This document shows positions 12,091 to 23,100 of a stretch of 64,000 nt of DNA, piece by piece; position 1 is the first letter of the stretch, and each line of letters opens with the position of its first letter. A program made the translations under genes and the position numbers. The DNA lies in NCBI GenBank assembly GCA_028554755.1, contig JAPTOF010000006.1:18041001-18105000 (forward strand), in the 5' to 3' direction. The stretch is from Cordia subcordata. Lineage: Eukaryota > Streptophyta > Magnoliopsida > Boraginales > Cordiaceae. The notes under the pieces were generated by a model that had not been told where the DNA came from, made no database searches, and worked only from the letters and a program-made list of their open reading frames with translations.

Positions 12091-12185
12091 GTCGGTCGAC
12101 CGGCTGGATCAGAGAGCAAATTAAATTTTCTGCTTTAGCCGGACGCCTAAGATTTTAGTCGGTCGACCGGCTTTGGTCGACCGGC
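12091..12185 (-). promoter_or_regulatory. Internal palindrome cluster upstream of the extra ORF
   Basis: Two GTCGGTCGACCGGC copies (12091-12104, 12158-12171), one GGTCGACCGGC (12175-12185) and a GCCGGACGCC half-copy lie between the end of RNase H and the extra ORF start at 11880. The spacing words (GTTCAG before one copy, GGACGCCTWAG between) match the LTR cluster, so this looks like a copied LTR segment. It could serve as an internal promoter for the extra ORF. No strong TATA box is evident; GATTATATC near 11900 is weak. Confidence 0.6.
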
Positions 12186-12252
12186 TTAGTCAGAAAGTTC
12201 AAAAATGTTTTAATTTTCATACCCAAGCCACAGAAACACATATATATCCCAT

Positions 12253-13790
12253 TTAGCCACATTTTATCATTCCAATTTCTCTCCTAATCTTGCAAAATTG
12301 ATCATCATTCAAAGGTTTGGTGAAAATATCAGCAACTTGATGTAAAGTATCAACAAATTCAAGAATTATATCTCCTTTTTGTACATGATCTCTAATGAAA
12401 TGGTGTCTAATCTCAATATGCTTAGTTCTTGAATGTTGAATTGGATTCTTAGTAAGATTAATTGCACTAGTATTATCACAATATATAGGAATATGATTAT
12501 ACTTCAATCCATAATCAAGTAGATTTTATTTCATCCACAATATTTGTGCCACACAACTACCTGCTGCAATATATTCAGCTTCAGTGGTAGAAATTGCAAC
12601 ACTATTTTGCTTCCTACAAGACCAAGATACTAAGGAATGTCCTAGGAATTGGCATGTTCCACTAGTTCTTTTACGATGTATTTTGCAGCCAGCATAGTCA
12701 GCATCAGAAAAACCACATAAATCAAACGATGTTCCTTTAGCATACCAAAGTCCTAAATTAATTGTACCCTTAAGATATCTTATTATTCTTTTTACAGCTG
12801 TTAAGTGAATTTCCTTAGGATTTGATTGAAACCTAGCACATAAGCACACTGAGAACATGATATCAAGTCTAGAGGTAGTTAAATATAATAGGCTACCGAT
12901 CATACCTCTATATTTCTTCTCGTCTACTGATTTACCTTTCTCATCTTTGTTTAGCTTAGTTGAAGGGCTCATGGGAGTTCCAATCTCCTTTGCATCTTCA
13001 AGTCCAAATTTCTTGATGATTTCCTTGGTGTCCTTGGCTTGATTTATGAAGATCCCTTCTTTTGCTTGTTTGATTTGAAGTCTGAGGAAGAAGGTTAATT
13101 CTCCCATCATGCTCATCTCGAACTCCTTATGCATGCACTTCGAAAAATTCTCACACAAGAAAATATTAGTAGCACCAAAAATTATATCATCTACATAAAT
13201 TTGGACAAGTAGAATATCATTGTCTTTTCTTTTGATAAATAAGGTTGAATCAAGTTTTTCTCTTTCGAAATTGTTTTCAACCAAAAATCCACTAAGTCTT
13301 TCATACCAAGCTCTAGGAGCTTGCTTTAAGCCATACAAAGCCTTTTCTAGTTTAAACACATGATTAGGAAAACATGAATCTTCAAAACCAGGGGGTTGTT
13401 CAACATAAACTTCTTCTTCAATGAATCCATTTAAAAATGCACTTTTTACATCCATTTGATAAAGTTTAAAGTCCATGTGACATGCAAATGCAAGTAACAT
13501 ACGAATGGATTCAAGTCTAGCTACAGGAGCATAAGTTTCATCATAATCAGTTCCTTCTTCTTGATTGTATCCTTGTGCAACTAGTCAAGCCTTATTCCTA
13601 GTCACTATTCTAGCATCATCTAGTTTGTTTCTAAATACCCATTTGGTTCCAATTACCGGTCTATCCTTAGGTCTTTCAACTAGCTTCCATACTTTATTTC
13701 TCTCAAATTGATTAAGTTCTTCTTGCATAGCTATTATCCAATTCTCATCTAATAGTGCTTCTTTTACATTTTTGGGTTCAACATGTGAAA
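12253..13790 (-). pseudogene. Copia reverse transcriptase and RNase H
   Basis: RT would copy the element RNA and RNase H would remove the RNA strand in the cytoplasmic particle. The RT domain starts around WKLVERPKDRPVIGTKWVF and includes QMDVKSAFLNG, FKLEKALYGLKQAPRAWY and the catalytic YVDD (13186-13197). RNase H shows DADYAGC, ISTTEAEYIAA and CDNTSAINL. The frame is the same as the integrase end. Two nonsense changes break it: TGA for CGA at 13585-13587 and TAA for CAA at 12526-12528. Otherwise it is uninterrupted. Confidence 0.93.
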
Positions 13791-15134
13791 TAAATGCATG
13801 ATGCTCACAAAAAGTGCTAATATTACGCCTAGTTCTTACACCTTCATTTGGATTACCGAGAATGAGATCTTGAGGATGGTTTCTCACAAACTTCCAACTC
13901 TTTGGTAGATCTTCATGAGGTTCTTTTGTTTCATCATCTTTGTTTGAGCATTGTTTGATTTCCTCATTCTCTTGAGACCTCATTTCTTGAAGTTCTTCTT
14001 CTTGTTTCGTTTCTTTGTCTTTTGGAGTTGGATCTTCAAGTGTTGTCTTTTCCAAAAGATAACCTACATCATCAATTTCCTTTCTCGCCTCAAATGGATT
14101 AGTCTCATCAAGTGTAACATGTATTGATTCTTTTACAACAAGAGTTCTCTTATTATATACCCTATATGCTTTACTCTTTGTGGAATAACCTAAGAATATT
14201 CCTTCATCGAATTTAGAATCAAATTTTCTTAAGTGGTCCTTAGTGTTTAGAATAAAACATTTACAACCAAATACCTTGAAGTATGATACTTTAGGTGTTT
14301 TGCTATACCATAGTTCATATGGAGTTTTGTTTAAAATAGGTCTAATCAATACTCTATTTTGCACATAACATGCAGTATTTATGGCTTCACTCCAAAAATA
14401 TGTTGGCAAGTTGTGTTCTTTTAGCATAGTCCTTGCCATTTCTTGTAATGTACGATTCTTCCTCTCTACTACCCCATTTTGTTGAGGAGTACGAGGGGCC
14501 GAAAAGTTATGCTCTATGCCATGTTCATCACAAAAGTTCATGAAAGGGGTATTCACATATTCGTGCCATTATCACTACGGATGCAAGTTATAAAATAGCC
14601 TTTCTCATTTTGCACTTTTCTACACAATCTTGCAAATTCATTGAAGGCCTCATTTTTATGTGCAAGAAACATGACCCATGTAAATCTAGTGTAATCATCA
14701 ACTACAACAAATGTGACCCATGTAAATCTAGTGTAATCATCAACTACAACAAATGCATACCTAGATCTTCCTAAGCTTGCCACATCAATGGGTCCAAACA
14801 AATCCATATGTAGTAGTTGTAAAGCTCTATTTGTTGAAACCTTATTCAAGGATTTGAAGGATGTTTTATGTTGTTTTCCTAATTGACAAGCATCACATAT
14901 TTTATCTTTTTCAAATTTTAGCTTTGGTAGGTCTCGAACAAGATCATGCTTTGATAAATCATTCAATAAGCTCATGCTAGCATGTCCTAATCTTCTATGC
15001 CATAACCACGTGTTATCATGCACAACAGATAGACATTTAACATGTTGACATATAAGTTGATCAATTTCAACGATGTAAACATTTTCATTTCTCTTAGCTG
15101 CAAATAACACTTTTTCATTTCCACATTCATACAC
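13791..15134 (-). pseudogene. Copia integrase with GAG-pre-integrase zinc region
   Basis: Integrase would insert the cDNA into the genome. The HHCC zinc region reads HRRLGHAS...CDACQLGK. The catalytic core has D in LLHMDLFGP, D in IRSDNGT and E in QQNGVVERKNRT, and the region YELWYSKTP...VFGC follows. A frameshift at about 14553-14560 lies between the second D and the E. A 42-base tandem duplication (14672-14755) repeats FVVVDDYTRFTWV and lengthens the core by 14 residues. Confidence 0.92.
14672..14755 (-). repeat. 42-base tandem duplication in the copia integrase core
   Basis: Units 14672-14713 and 14714-14755 are near-identical and keep the reading frame. They duplicate a conserved core strand between the first and second catalytic aspartates, which should harm the fold. 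Confidence 0.92.
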
Positions 15135-15199
15135 AAGGTATTTAGAAGATTGAAAAACTACCTTATGACCTTTGTCGCATAGTTGACTAATATTAAGTA

Positions 15200-15415
15200 A
15201 ATTAAATTTTAGACCTTCAACAAGTAGGACATTGTGTATAGCAAGAGAATTTTCATTACCAATGCTTCCTTTTCCAATAATTTTCCCTTTGCTATTGTCC
15301 CGAAGGTGACATCTCCTCCTTTATTCTTTTTAGTTTGTAGAAAAGTGATGAGTTCCCCGTCATGTGCTTGGAACAACCACTGTCCAAGATCCATCTTATT
15401 TTGCTTGAATTGCTT
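15200..15415 (-). pseudogene. Copia aspartic protease, partial and frame-shifted
   Basis: The active-site motif DSGCSKHMTG is read from 15384 downward. It lies in a frame one base off the end of gag, so a frameshift separates them. It is followed by a GGDVTFG-type flap region in the other frame and then by stops. The protease would cut the Gag-Pol polyprotein. Neither frame alone is intact. Confidence 0.85.
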
Positions 15416-17161
15416 TCATTGTATACCTACACACATGAAATTCAAAAGCAATTCTTTATTTGGGGTCCCAACACCTTGGGTCCTTGGCGTTAGTTTAAGT
15501 TTTGTTTTTAACCACCCACTTGGTCTTTGCCAATATGGAACATGTGATCCTCTATCACGAATTTTCTTGTAATAACAATGAGAGGATACATGTCCTTTCT
15601 TTTCACAAGAAGTACAAATAACATTTGGCTTTTGTGAGGAGAGGGATGAAGAAGTAGAAGCTTTGACAAAATAGGTTTTGAAATATTTTTGATTAATATT
15701 AGGTTTATATCCAATACCACTTTTGTCAAAAGACATTTTTTGACTTCCAAGAAGTTTTTCAAAGTTTTCTTTCCCATTTGTAAATTTTTGAACAATTTTA
15801 TTCAAATCCTCATTTTTCTTCTTTAAATCATTGACTTCTTTTTCAATCTTTACAAAATCTTCAGCATATGAATCATTTTCCTTTTCTAAGACATCTATTT
15901 TCTCAATAAGTGAAGCATTTTTCTTTTCAAAAATTTCTTTTTCATTTTGAACAAGTTTCAAATTCTTATGCATTTGCTTGTTTTTAGCCAAGGCTAAGGA
16001 TAGGTCATCATGTAATTTAGCAAATGCTTCTTTTAATTCCTCAAAACTACATTCGTCTTCCTCCTCTTCACTAGATGAATAGTAAATAGATAGAGATGGA
16101 GAAGATAGTACCTCATCCTCATTGGCCATGAGGCAAAAGTTTGCTACCTCATGATGTTCTTCTTCATCTTCTTCGGTTTCTGAAAAGTCCCATGTAGCTT
16201 TGAGCGCTTTTCCTTCCTTCTTCTTTGAAAGCCTAGGACAATTTGCTTTTATATGTCCCGGCTTGTTGCAATTGAAGCACTTTATTTCATCCTTTGCATC
16301 TTTCGTCTTCTTGAGCTCTTTACCATCTTTTACTTTCCTCTTCCAATTGGAGTTGATTGAAGAGGTACCCTTTCTCATCTTTCGAAATTTCATAAATTTT
16401 TTAAAATTCCGGGCTAGAAGTGCTATCTCCTCATCTTCCGGGTCTTCCTCTTCTTCTTCATCGTCACTTGATGAAAATCTTGATGCAACTAAAGCAATGG
16501 ACTTCCTTGTTTTCCTTTCTTCCTCCTCATGGTCTTTTATCTCTAGCTCATGAGTCATGAGTGACCCAATGAGCTCATTGAGCTCCAATGTGTTCAAGTC
16601 CTTTGCTTCCTTTATCGCTGTGACTTTTGGTTGCCACGATGATGGCAAGCTCCTTAGTACTTTCCTTACTTTTTCGACGTTAGAATAATCTTTACCAAGA
16701 GCTTTTAAACCATTAGTAATTTCAACAAATCTAGAAAACATTTGTTCTACATTTTCATTTGGAAGCATTTTGAATAATTCATATTTATGTACAAGCATGG
16801 CAATCCTAGATTCTTTTACTTGGCTTGTTCCTTCATAGGTTACTTCTAATTGATCCCAAAGCTCTTTAGCTGAAGTACAACCCATTACCCTAGCAAATTC
16901 AGTGGCATTCATAGCATTAAATAAATAATGTAAATCTTTTTGATTTAATTCAAATAATTTTATATCTTCATCATTCCATTCACTTTCAGGTTTAGGTATT
17001 CTCCTATTGCCTTCAAATTTTGTAGGTAAAATAGGTTCATTTTCTATTATTTTCCAAGCTTTATAATCATGAGATTGTATAAACACTTTCATTCTCATTT
17101 TCCAAAAGGCATAATTAGTTCCATCAAAAGGGGGTGCTTGTTTAATAGAAATTCCCTTCAT
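15416..17161 (-). pseudogene. gag: Copia Gag
   Basis: The 581-codon ORF starts at an ATG 42 bases after the PBS. It would form the particle shell. It opens with PPFDGTNYAFWKMRM, typical of copia Gag, followed by the helical capsid region to about residue 200. An acidic run lies near 232-245, a CCHC zinc knuckle (CFNCNKPGHIKANC) near 295-308 and a predicted coiled coil at about 390-500. A second CCHC (CTSCEKKGHVSSHC) lies near 525-540. The ORF is open but ends in a frame different from the protease, so the C-terminus is probably altered. Two knuckles separated by a coiled coil fit SIRE-like Gags. Confidence 0.93.
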
Positions 17162-17208
17162 ATTTGCTACAAATTCTACTAGTTGTTAAACTATGATGTA
17201 AAACCCTA

Positions 17209-17220
17209 GCTCTGATACCA
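17209..17220 (-). other. Copia primer binding site (tRNA-iMet)
   Basis: The minus strand reads TGGTATCAGAGC two bases inside the 5' LTR, complementary to the 3' end of initiator methionine tRNA. This is the usual primer of plant copia elements. Confidence 0.95.
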
Positions 17221-17222
17221 AT

Positions 17223-18504
17223 TGTGGGTGCAAATATCTTAAGAGGGGGGTGAATTAAGATATAAATGCTAATTTTCGTTTTTAAAATTTGCAGTAAATT
17301 TACAACTCTAACAAGCAATATATCAAACACAATATAGGCAAGATAATTAGAATGAACTTAAAGGCAAAGAGAAGAGAGACAAACGATTTTTAGGTGGTTC
17401 GGCCAAGCCTACGTCCACCGCCCAAGGAATCTCCCCTTAGGACTTCAAGAACTTCCACTAGAATGCTTCTTCAAAACTTGGTGAAGCACAAACCAAGATT
17501 TTGCACCCTCTTTGAAGTCTTTCTTCAAAGAACCCAAGAGCTACACTCTATAGGATTTCCTCACACTTTACAAGCTAAGAATGGATATTTCTCATAATGA
17601 TTTAAGCTCACAAAGTGTGTAGATTCAAAGTATGACAAGAATTTGAATATGGGAATTTCCTCAAGAAGAGAAAATGATAAGCTCTTGAAAGCTCAAAATA
17701 TTGCAAGAATTGGCTCAAGAAGGATTGAATGATAATAAAAGCTTTAACACACTTCACTTGATTGATTAAAACTTGTATTTGAATGTGTATTTATAGAGGA
17801 TTGAGGGTTAGGGATTTGGGAGGTGAAAGGGGATTGAAAAACTCGGACAGAACGGTAAGAAATGGCTAGTGCATTTATTACAGCCCCGTTCAGCCGGTTG
17901 ACCGGCTTGCCTTTCACCCTCTCTGACTAGGCCGGACGCCTTAGCCGATTGACCGGCTAGGGGGTCCGGCTTTTACCTTCACTCTCTGAATAGGCCGGGC
18001 GACCACCTCAGTCAGCCGGTCGACCGGCTTAGGGGTCCGGCCATTCCAGAAAAGAAGTAAAGCCAGATTCCCTTGAAAAAACAAGCTCAAGTATATTTTC
18101 ACAACTCCAAGTAATTTTGTATAAATATGTAAACACGTGTTGTGAATGAAAACACCCCGAAAACTCATTTTGACTCAATATATGCATTCAAATACATTTG
18201 TGCATAATTTTAAAAGTGCAATACTTGAGAAAAATTTTACAATGATAAGGAAAATTGTTTTGAGCCAAGTCTACACAATATAAAGGCATTTCACAAGAAG
18301 AGCAAAAAAAAAAGTCCGTTATCCCTTATGTCTTCTCTTCTCCTCCTTATGCCTTCTCAACTTTTCTCTTCTCCAAATGATCCTTTATGCACATCTTCAT
18401 ATTTTCCAAGCTTCATATGATATTCTCATTTCACAAGAAGCTGTTTAGTCAAATGCATATATATATTTTCATCATCAAAATCAATAAAGAATATTTAGCT
18501 AACA
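17223..18504 (-). repeat. 5' LTR of the copia element
   Basis: This 1282-base LTR carries the promoter. Palindromes lie at 17893-17906, 17944-17957 and 18014-18027. The first two have C-to-T changes (GGTTGACC, GATTGACC) relative to the other LTR. TATAAATA is at 17788-17795. A 13-base deletion between two CCGGCTTG repeats distinguishes it from the 3' LTR. Confidence 0.95.
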
Positions 18505-19818
18505 GTTAGGCTTAAAGCGAAGCTAGCTTGACACATAATGGCTAGGTTTAAAGCCAAAGGAGACTAAACTAGACCTAATTATTAATGAAGAACCGCCAAT
18601 CACAGTATCACGCAAGCGGGGTTTGACAATAAAGCACATCATACATGTTCTCAAGCATGGTACGAATGAATATAAAGCATATTCTAGCCCATAACACTTA
18701 GACATATTTAAGTCATACTAATTTGGACATTAGAATCCAACATGCATGTCGTAGAAGCTAAAATTGCTACTAAGGCATGTAAGAACGCACATAGACATGC
18801 ATAGTTAGAAGACTCACTTCATAGAATCACTGCATAAACACCCAGACGTGCTTATACAATGATTTAGAAGTGTTAAATTGCAATCAAGCCTTCTAAATAT
18901 ATATGTTCTTTGACCTAGGCATATCAACAAACACATAGACATGTATGTATATAGCCATTGAAGCATTAAAAGCAAACATATATATTAAGCCATCAAAATT
19001 TATAGCAAACTAGTACTCAATCAACCCATAATACAAGCTTCAATCACCCATAAAAGATCTATTTTAACATCGAGAAAACTAAGTACTAAAGGACAAAGAT
19101 GAACCTACCTTTCATGCTTAGCTTTATTCTTGAAATCCTTGTCTTGATCTTGCAATTACAAGTGCTAAAATCCTAATTACAAGCTTGGATCTAGGTGTAT
19201 TTTATATATGGTTTAGTGTGTGAGAGGTGGGCTTAGGTGGATTTTATGTGTGTGTCAAGTGGGCGTGCAGAAAAGTAGGTGCAAGATGATCCTTTTGTTG
19301 CAAAATCGGGCTTCTTTTATAGTTGCAGTGCATTGCCGGTCAACCTTACTAGTCGATTGGCATAAGAGCTTAGGCAACCGGCAAACATAAGGACCTTTTT
19401 AGAACTACCAACCTCCCATGCCGATCAATTGGCAGTGGCTAGGAAATGACTAGCAGAACCAATCCACTATTTCTTTTTTCGCCGGTTTTGCTCCGTTTTC
19501 TCCCAGTTGCTCTGTGCTTGACCAGCATGCCTCCAAATTCATTTTCTTGGATATCCTTATGTCCAAATCACCTTGGGCTATCCTCCAACATCCAATATTT
19601 ATTGATTCAAGCATCGTTCTTAACCCTAAACTTCACCAAACATGAGAAATAAGCTTGCATTAGTGTACCGTTCGTCTTTAAACTCAACTATGTGCATTTG
19701 CATATGCTTAAGCCTATCTCTAGAATATTTACTATACTAATGCATCTCTTAAAGTTTAAAACACCTCTTAAACATAGATAAATGACAATGCAAAGACACA
19801 AAACATCACAACACATCA

Positions 19819-21180
19819 ATACCCTCAAACCATCTCCTTGCTTGTCCCTAAGCAAGACCAATCTTAAGTTTGTTTTTAGGCCGATGCAAAGGCTTACCTA
19901 AACGATTGACTCGTTATCAAGGTTAGCTTAAAAAGCATGAAGAAGGCATTCCTATTGTGGAGAGATCATCACCTCTCTTTGGGTCATCCCTTTACTTATA
20001 AAAGGCCTCGAACCTCATGGGAAGTTCTCGAGTAGCCAAACCACTGCAAGCCTAAGATTCTAATGTACACACTTGGAATGTTGATATTTTATGCTCCCTC
20101 AACTAACATGGCCTTCCCAATATGCGCAAAGCCTCAAAGACAAGAAGAGTGAGAATACACACACACAATGGCTTATAAAAATCCTTATTCACATACCTAT
20201 AAAAAGGATAGCTTGTGCTAAGTTGACATTGTGCCACTTATGCACTTATTCAATGAACTTTTTGGTACCTTTGAACTTTTCTCTTTTTTGATTTTTTTTT
20301 TATTTTTCAACTTTTTGATCTTTTCACACTAGTTTGCCCTTTTCCAATAAATTTTTTTTGGATTTTTCATACTTTGCATCACATTTACACAAGAAAAAAG
20401 AAAAATAAAGGCTTGGGCACATAAAAAAGAACTAACCAAAGAAGGGGCGCTTATATCAAAACCCCTTTCCAACACTCTTTCCTACCAAGTTATAGGGTGG
20501 CTATAAGGGACATTCTCAAAGGCACTCATTCCCCACAAGTTTCAAGGGCATCCCCTCCAAGACTTTGTTTTCAATCCACTCTATTCACTCCCCAGGATGC
20601 AACTTATCTTCACCAATCAATTGAGTCAATCACAATAGTCAACACAACAATCAACCAAGAAACAAACAATTCTATATGCATCTAAATTGAAAATTTTTCA
20701 TCGTCTTTTAAGCATAAGATGCACATCTACCCTACTAAAGCATAAAACAGTAAAGCATAAACTCCCACACCCCCAATCTAAACTTTGCTTGTCCTCAACC
20801 AAATAGAACAAAGGCACGTAACAAGCAAATAGGCAATATAAAGCAAGTATGGGTAATGGGAAAGGGTATATAGGTAGGGGAAAATTAGAGAAAGGAAAGA
20901 TACAACCTTGCATTCTTAAAGCTCTCTATGGCAATGATCAATATTTCAACTGCTAACCCAGTGACTTAATCAAACCATAAACACTCACAAAGAACAAGGT
21001 TAGTAGCATTGCCATACGAGCTTGCGTTGGCATGTGAAAATAATAAGACAAGGTCTATCCTATGGGAAAAGGATCGGGACTTAACACTTGTGTGGGCAAT
21101 TAATGCTTGGAACAATCTGAAAAGAAAAAGAAGGAAAAGAATAACAGAAACAAGGAACAAAAGTACCAAAATTAATCTGG
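19819..21180 (-). other. A1 3' untranslated region with two hairpin-PPT modules
   Basis: This non-coding stretch between X and the 3' LTR is shared with A2, D1 and D2. The terminal PPT (19819-19837) is preceded on the minus strand by the stem-loop CTTGCTTAGGGACAAGCAAG (19837-19856). A second copy of the module lies at 20761-20802. Between them are T-rich and A-rich low-complexity runs (about 20270-20410). The ORFs here are shadows. Confidence 0.75.
20761..20802 (-). other. Second (internal) PPT-like module of A1
   Basis: The minus strand has a stem-loop TTGGTTGAGGACAAGCAA (20785-20802) followed by AGATTGGGGGTGTGGGAGT. It repeats the terminal hairpin plus purine tract about 0.94 kb upstream of the 3' LTR. 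Confidence 0.6.
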
Positions 21181-21290
21181 GTTGCCTCCAAGTAGCGCTA
21201 ACCACAATGCCGTTAGCCAGACGATCATCTATTCATCTCTAAATGTCTAAGGTGCCTCCTAGTAGCATTGGATTTAACGCCTTCAGCCGA
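21181..21290 (-). ncRNA. Tandem stem-loop/GGAGGCA element after the X stop codon
   Basis: There are two copies 70 bases apart (21251-21290, 21181-21220). On the minus strand each has a 6-base stem, a GGCRTT-containing loop, the complementary stem and then GCTACTWGGAGGCAMC. Copy 21181 has the perfect stem GCTAAC/GTTAGC. Copy 21251 is worn (GCTGAA/TCCAAT). It begins 10 bases after the X stop. This is likely a structured part of the element RNA; its role is unknown. Confidence 0.6.
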
Positions 21291-21299
21291 GTGCCAATG

Positions 21300-22599
21300 T
21301 TAGGGCCAATGATACTTGTAGTCCTTGAGCATGGATCGGCATACAAACCTGTCAAGGCACAACTCAGAAGAAAAAGAATCATGTGGTATAAAATCAATCA
21401 AATTATGCACATCACAATCCTTTTCAATCACACATGAAAAGGGACACATGAAAAACCCGACACATCAAGTATAGAAGGAGAATGCTCTAAGATGTCATAG
21501 GGCATGGAAAATCTAATGCTCTAGGTCCTTTTTTCTTCTCTAATCCTAACTTAGCAAGCTCGGTTTGTACCACTAACCATCCTATTGCCTTATTTTGATA
21601 ATCAAGGGCTATCAATACCCCATGCCCATGGGTTGATTAAGCATCTAAATCATAAAGAATAAGGAGAGCATGTACAAGACTTATATGAATGTGCTTCAAA
21701 TGGGGCATAAAAATATACTCACTAAGGGAATACATAATGCAAAGGAAGAAAGAATCATCAAACGAAATGGGATTGGATGAGACGGAATCAAAGGGAGAGC
21801 AACCAGGAATAGGCCCGAGAGAGGAAAAATCGGACGTAAGGGTCATGAGCTTACTCTCACTAAGGGACGGCTCATATTCGTCCAAGAAACGGTTTACCTC
21901 ATCAAGTAATTCTCTAGTAGAGAGTTCAGAAGAAGGTTCCAATAAGGACTCATAAAAAATGCCTAAGGACCCATATCTCATGATCTCTAGCTCCTCAATC
22001 TCTTCTTTAAGAATCTTCATATATTGATCATTTACTCTAACATTGGAACCTATACCTCTAATGGACTTATTGGGCCTAGAATCAAAGATAGGCATGATGC
22101 TCTCCTCAATACGTGTCTCCAAATCCACTCTAGCTAATATTTCATCAAATGCTACAATAAATTCATCACTAGGGGATATCTTCTTACAACCAGATTCAAT
22201 AATACAAGATTCCATCACATGCATCTTAAAACCTCTATTTTCATGTCTTCCTTCAAGATTAATCCTATGTGTGAAATCATAATGGTCCATGCCTCTTATA
22301 TCTAGATTGAAAGAATTAACCTCAAAGGACTCATTAAGCCTAGCATCATCATCCTTAGAAATAGGGGCTTTGTACCTCTACACGAAGGTCTCTCGATCAA
22401 GGCTAGGTATGATGCCCTTGAGCTTTCCCAATTCATCATTCTTAGTCATGGTCTCCTCAACATTGTCCTCAAGACATGGGTCTATCACATGAATCACAAA
22501 GCAATCTTCCTCATCATCATTTCCACCTACACTAGCTCTATTTACTGCCTGTGCAACCTTTATAGTAGACTTCAAATTCCCAAACTTAATTTTTAACAA
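21300..22599 (-). pseudogene. X protein of A1, with protease connector
   Basis: The reading frame continues from the protease connector (KFGNLKSTIKVAQAVNRAS, shared with D elements) into a protein not recognised as any retroelement enzyme. About 40 residues still resemble the D-type linker before RT (RETFV...NESFEVNSFNLD). After that no RT motif appears. X is acidic, with DEFIVAFDEILARVDLETRIEESIMPIFDSRPN and SNPISFDDSF regions, and ends KDYKYHWP at a TAA (21300-21302). Two stops interrupt the frame: TAG for CAG at 22378-22380 and TAA at 21637-21639; further damage follows. A2 has the homologue (55830-57176). It occupies the place of RT, RNase H and integrase. Confidence 0.75.
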
Positions 22600-23100
22600 C
22601 TTTGACTTGCAATGGATGACTACATCAGCTGTGGCAAGGAAGGGGTGGCCTCAAAAGATAGGTGTAGTATGCCCATAGTCGTGACTAGAATCCATGTCTA
22701 AAACTATAAAGTCAACGGGGTGCACAAATTCTTCTACCTGTACCATAACATCCTCTATTACGCCTGTAGGTCTACGCTCAGACCTATTAGCAAGATAGAA
22801 TGTAACGTGTATGGAAGACAACTCACTTAAGCCTAACTGTTGATAGATAGAGAAGGGAATGAGGTTCACACAAGACCCTAAATCTAATAAAGCATGCTTA
22901 ATCTGGGTTTCTCTGATGCAATAGTGAAGGGTGAATGCTCCTGGATCACTAAGCTTAGATGGATGGGGCAATGTGCAAATACTACTCATCTTCTTTGTGA
23001 GTTTCACCTTCTTAGGCATGCGTAATGTGCTACACTTTTTTGTGTAAAGGTCCCTAAAGAACTTAGAGGAGGATAGAATAGAGAGGACCACATCTATCAA
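22600..23100 (-). pseudogene. A1 aspartic protease
   Basis: The ORF 23100-22651 includes the linker with SSICT and the retropepsin-like core. The active site reads ALLDLGSCVNLIP (Athila-type D-L-G instead of D-S/T-G), followed by IYQQLGL, VTFYLANRSERRPTGVIEDV and FVHPVDFIVLDMD. A TGA ends the frame just before the usual LGRPFLATADA region, which continues in the same area. It would cleave the Gag-Pro-X polyprotein. Confidence 0.85.

Larger units (their letters stand above)
8815..18504 (-). mobile_element. Complete Ty1/copia element, SIRE/Maximus-like, with envelope-position ORF
   Basis: It is 9690 bases long with LTRs of 1299 and 1282 bases that start TGTTAGC and end CCCACA on the minus strand. 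A perfect target duplication GTTAG flanks it (8810-8814 and 18505-18509). The order is 5' LTR, tRNA-iMet PBS, gag, protease, integrase, RT, RNase H, extra ORF, PPT and 3' LTR. Integrase before RT defines copia. The long gag and an ORF after pol fit the SIRE/Maximus group. The LTRs differ by roughly one percent by eye plus a 13-base deletion, so the insertion is fairly recent. Coding regions carry frameshifts and three or more stops. Confidence 0.95.
8262..19818 (-). repeat. 3' LTR of A1, split by the copia element
   Basis: The two LTR parts are 8262-8814 and 18510-19818. The minus-strand ends are TGATGTG (19818) and TGGCATCA-like (8262). The copia insertion duplicated GTTAG and hit one of the conserved LTR hairpins (TTGGYTAGGYTTAAAGCCAA type). 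TATA and palindrome relics lie near 19310-19440. The ORF at 19446-19652 lies in this LTR and is not a gene. Confidence 0.82.
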
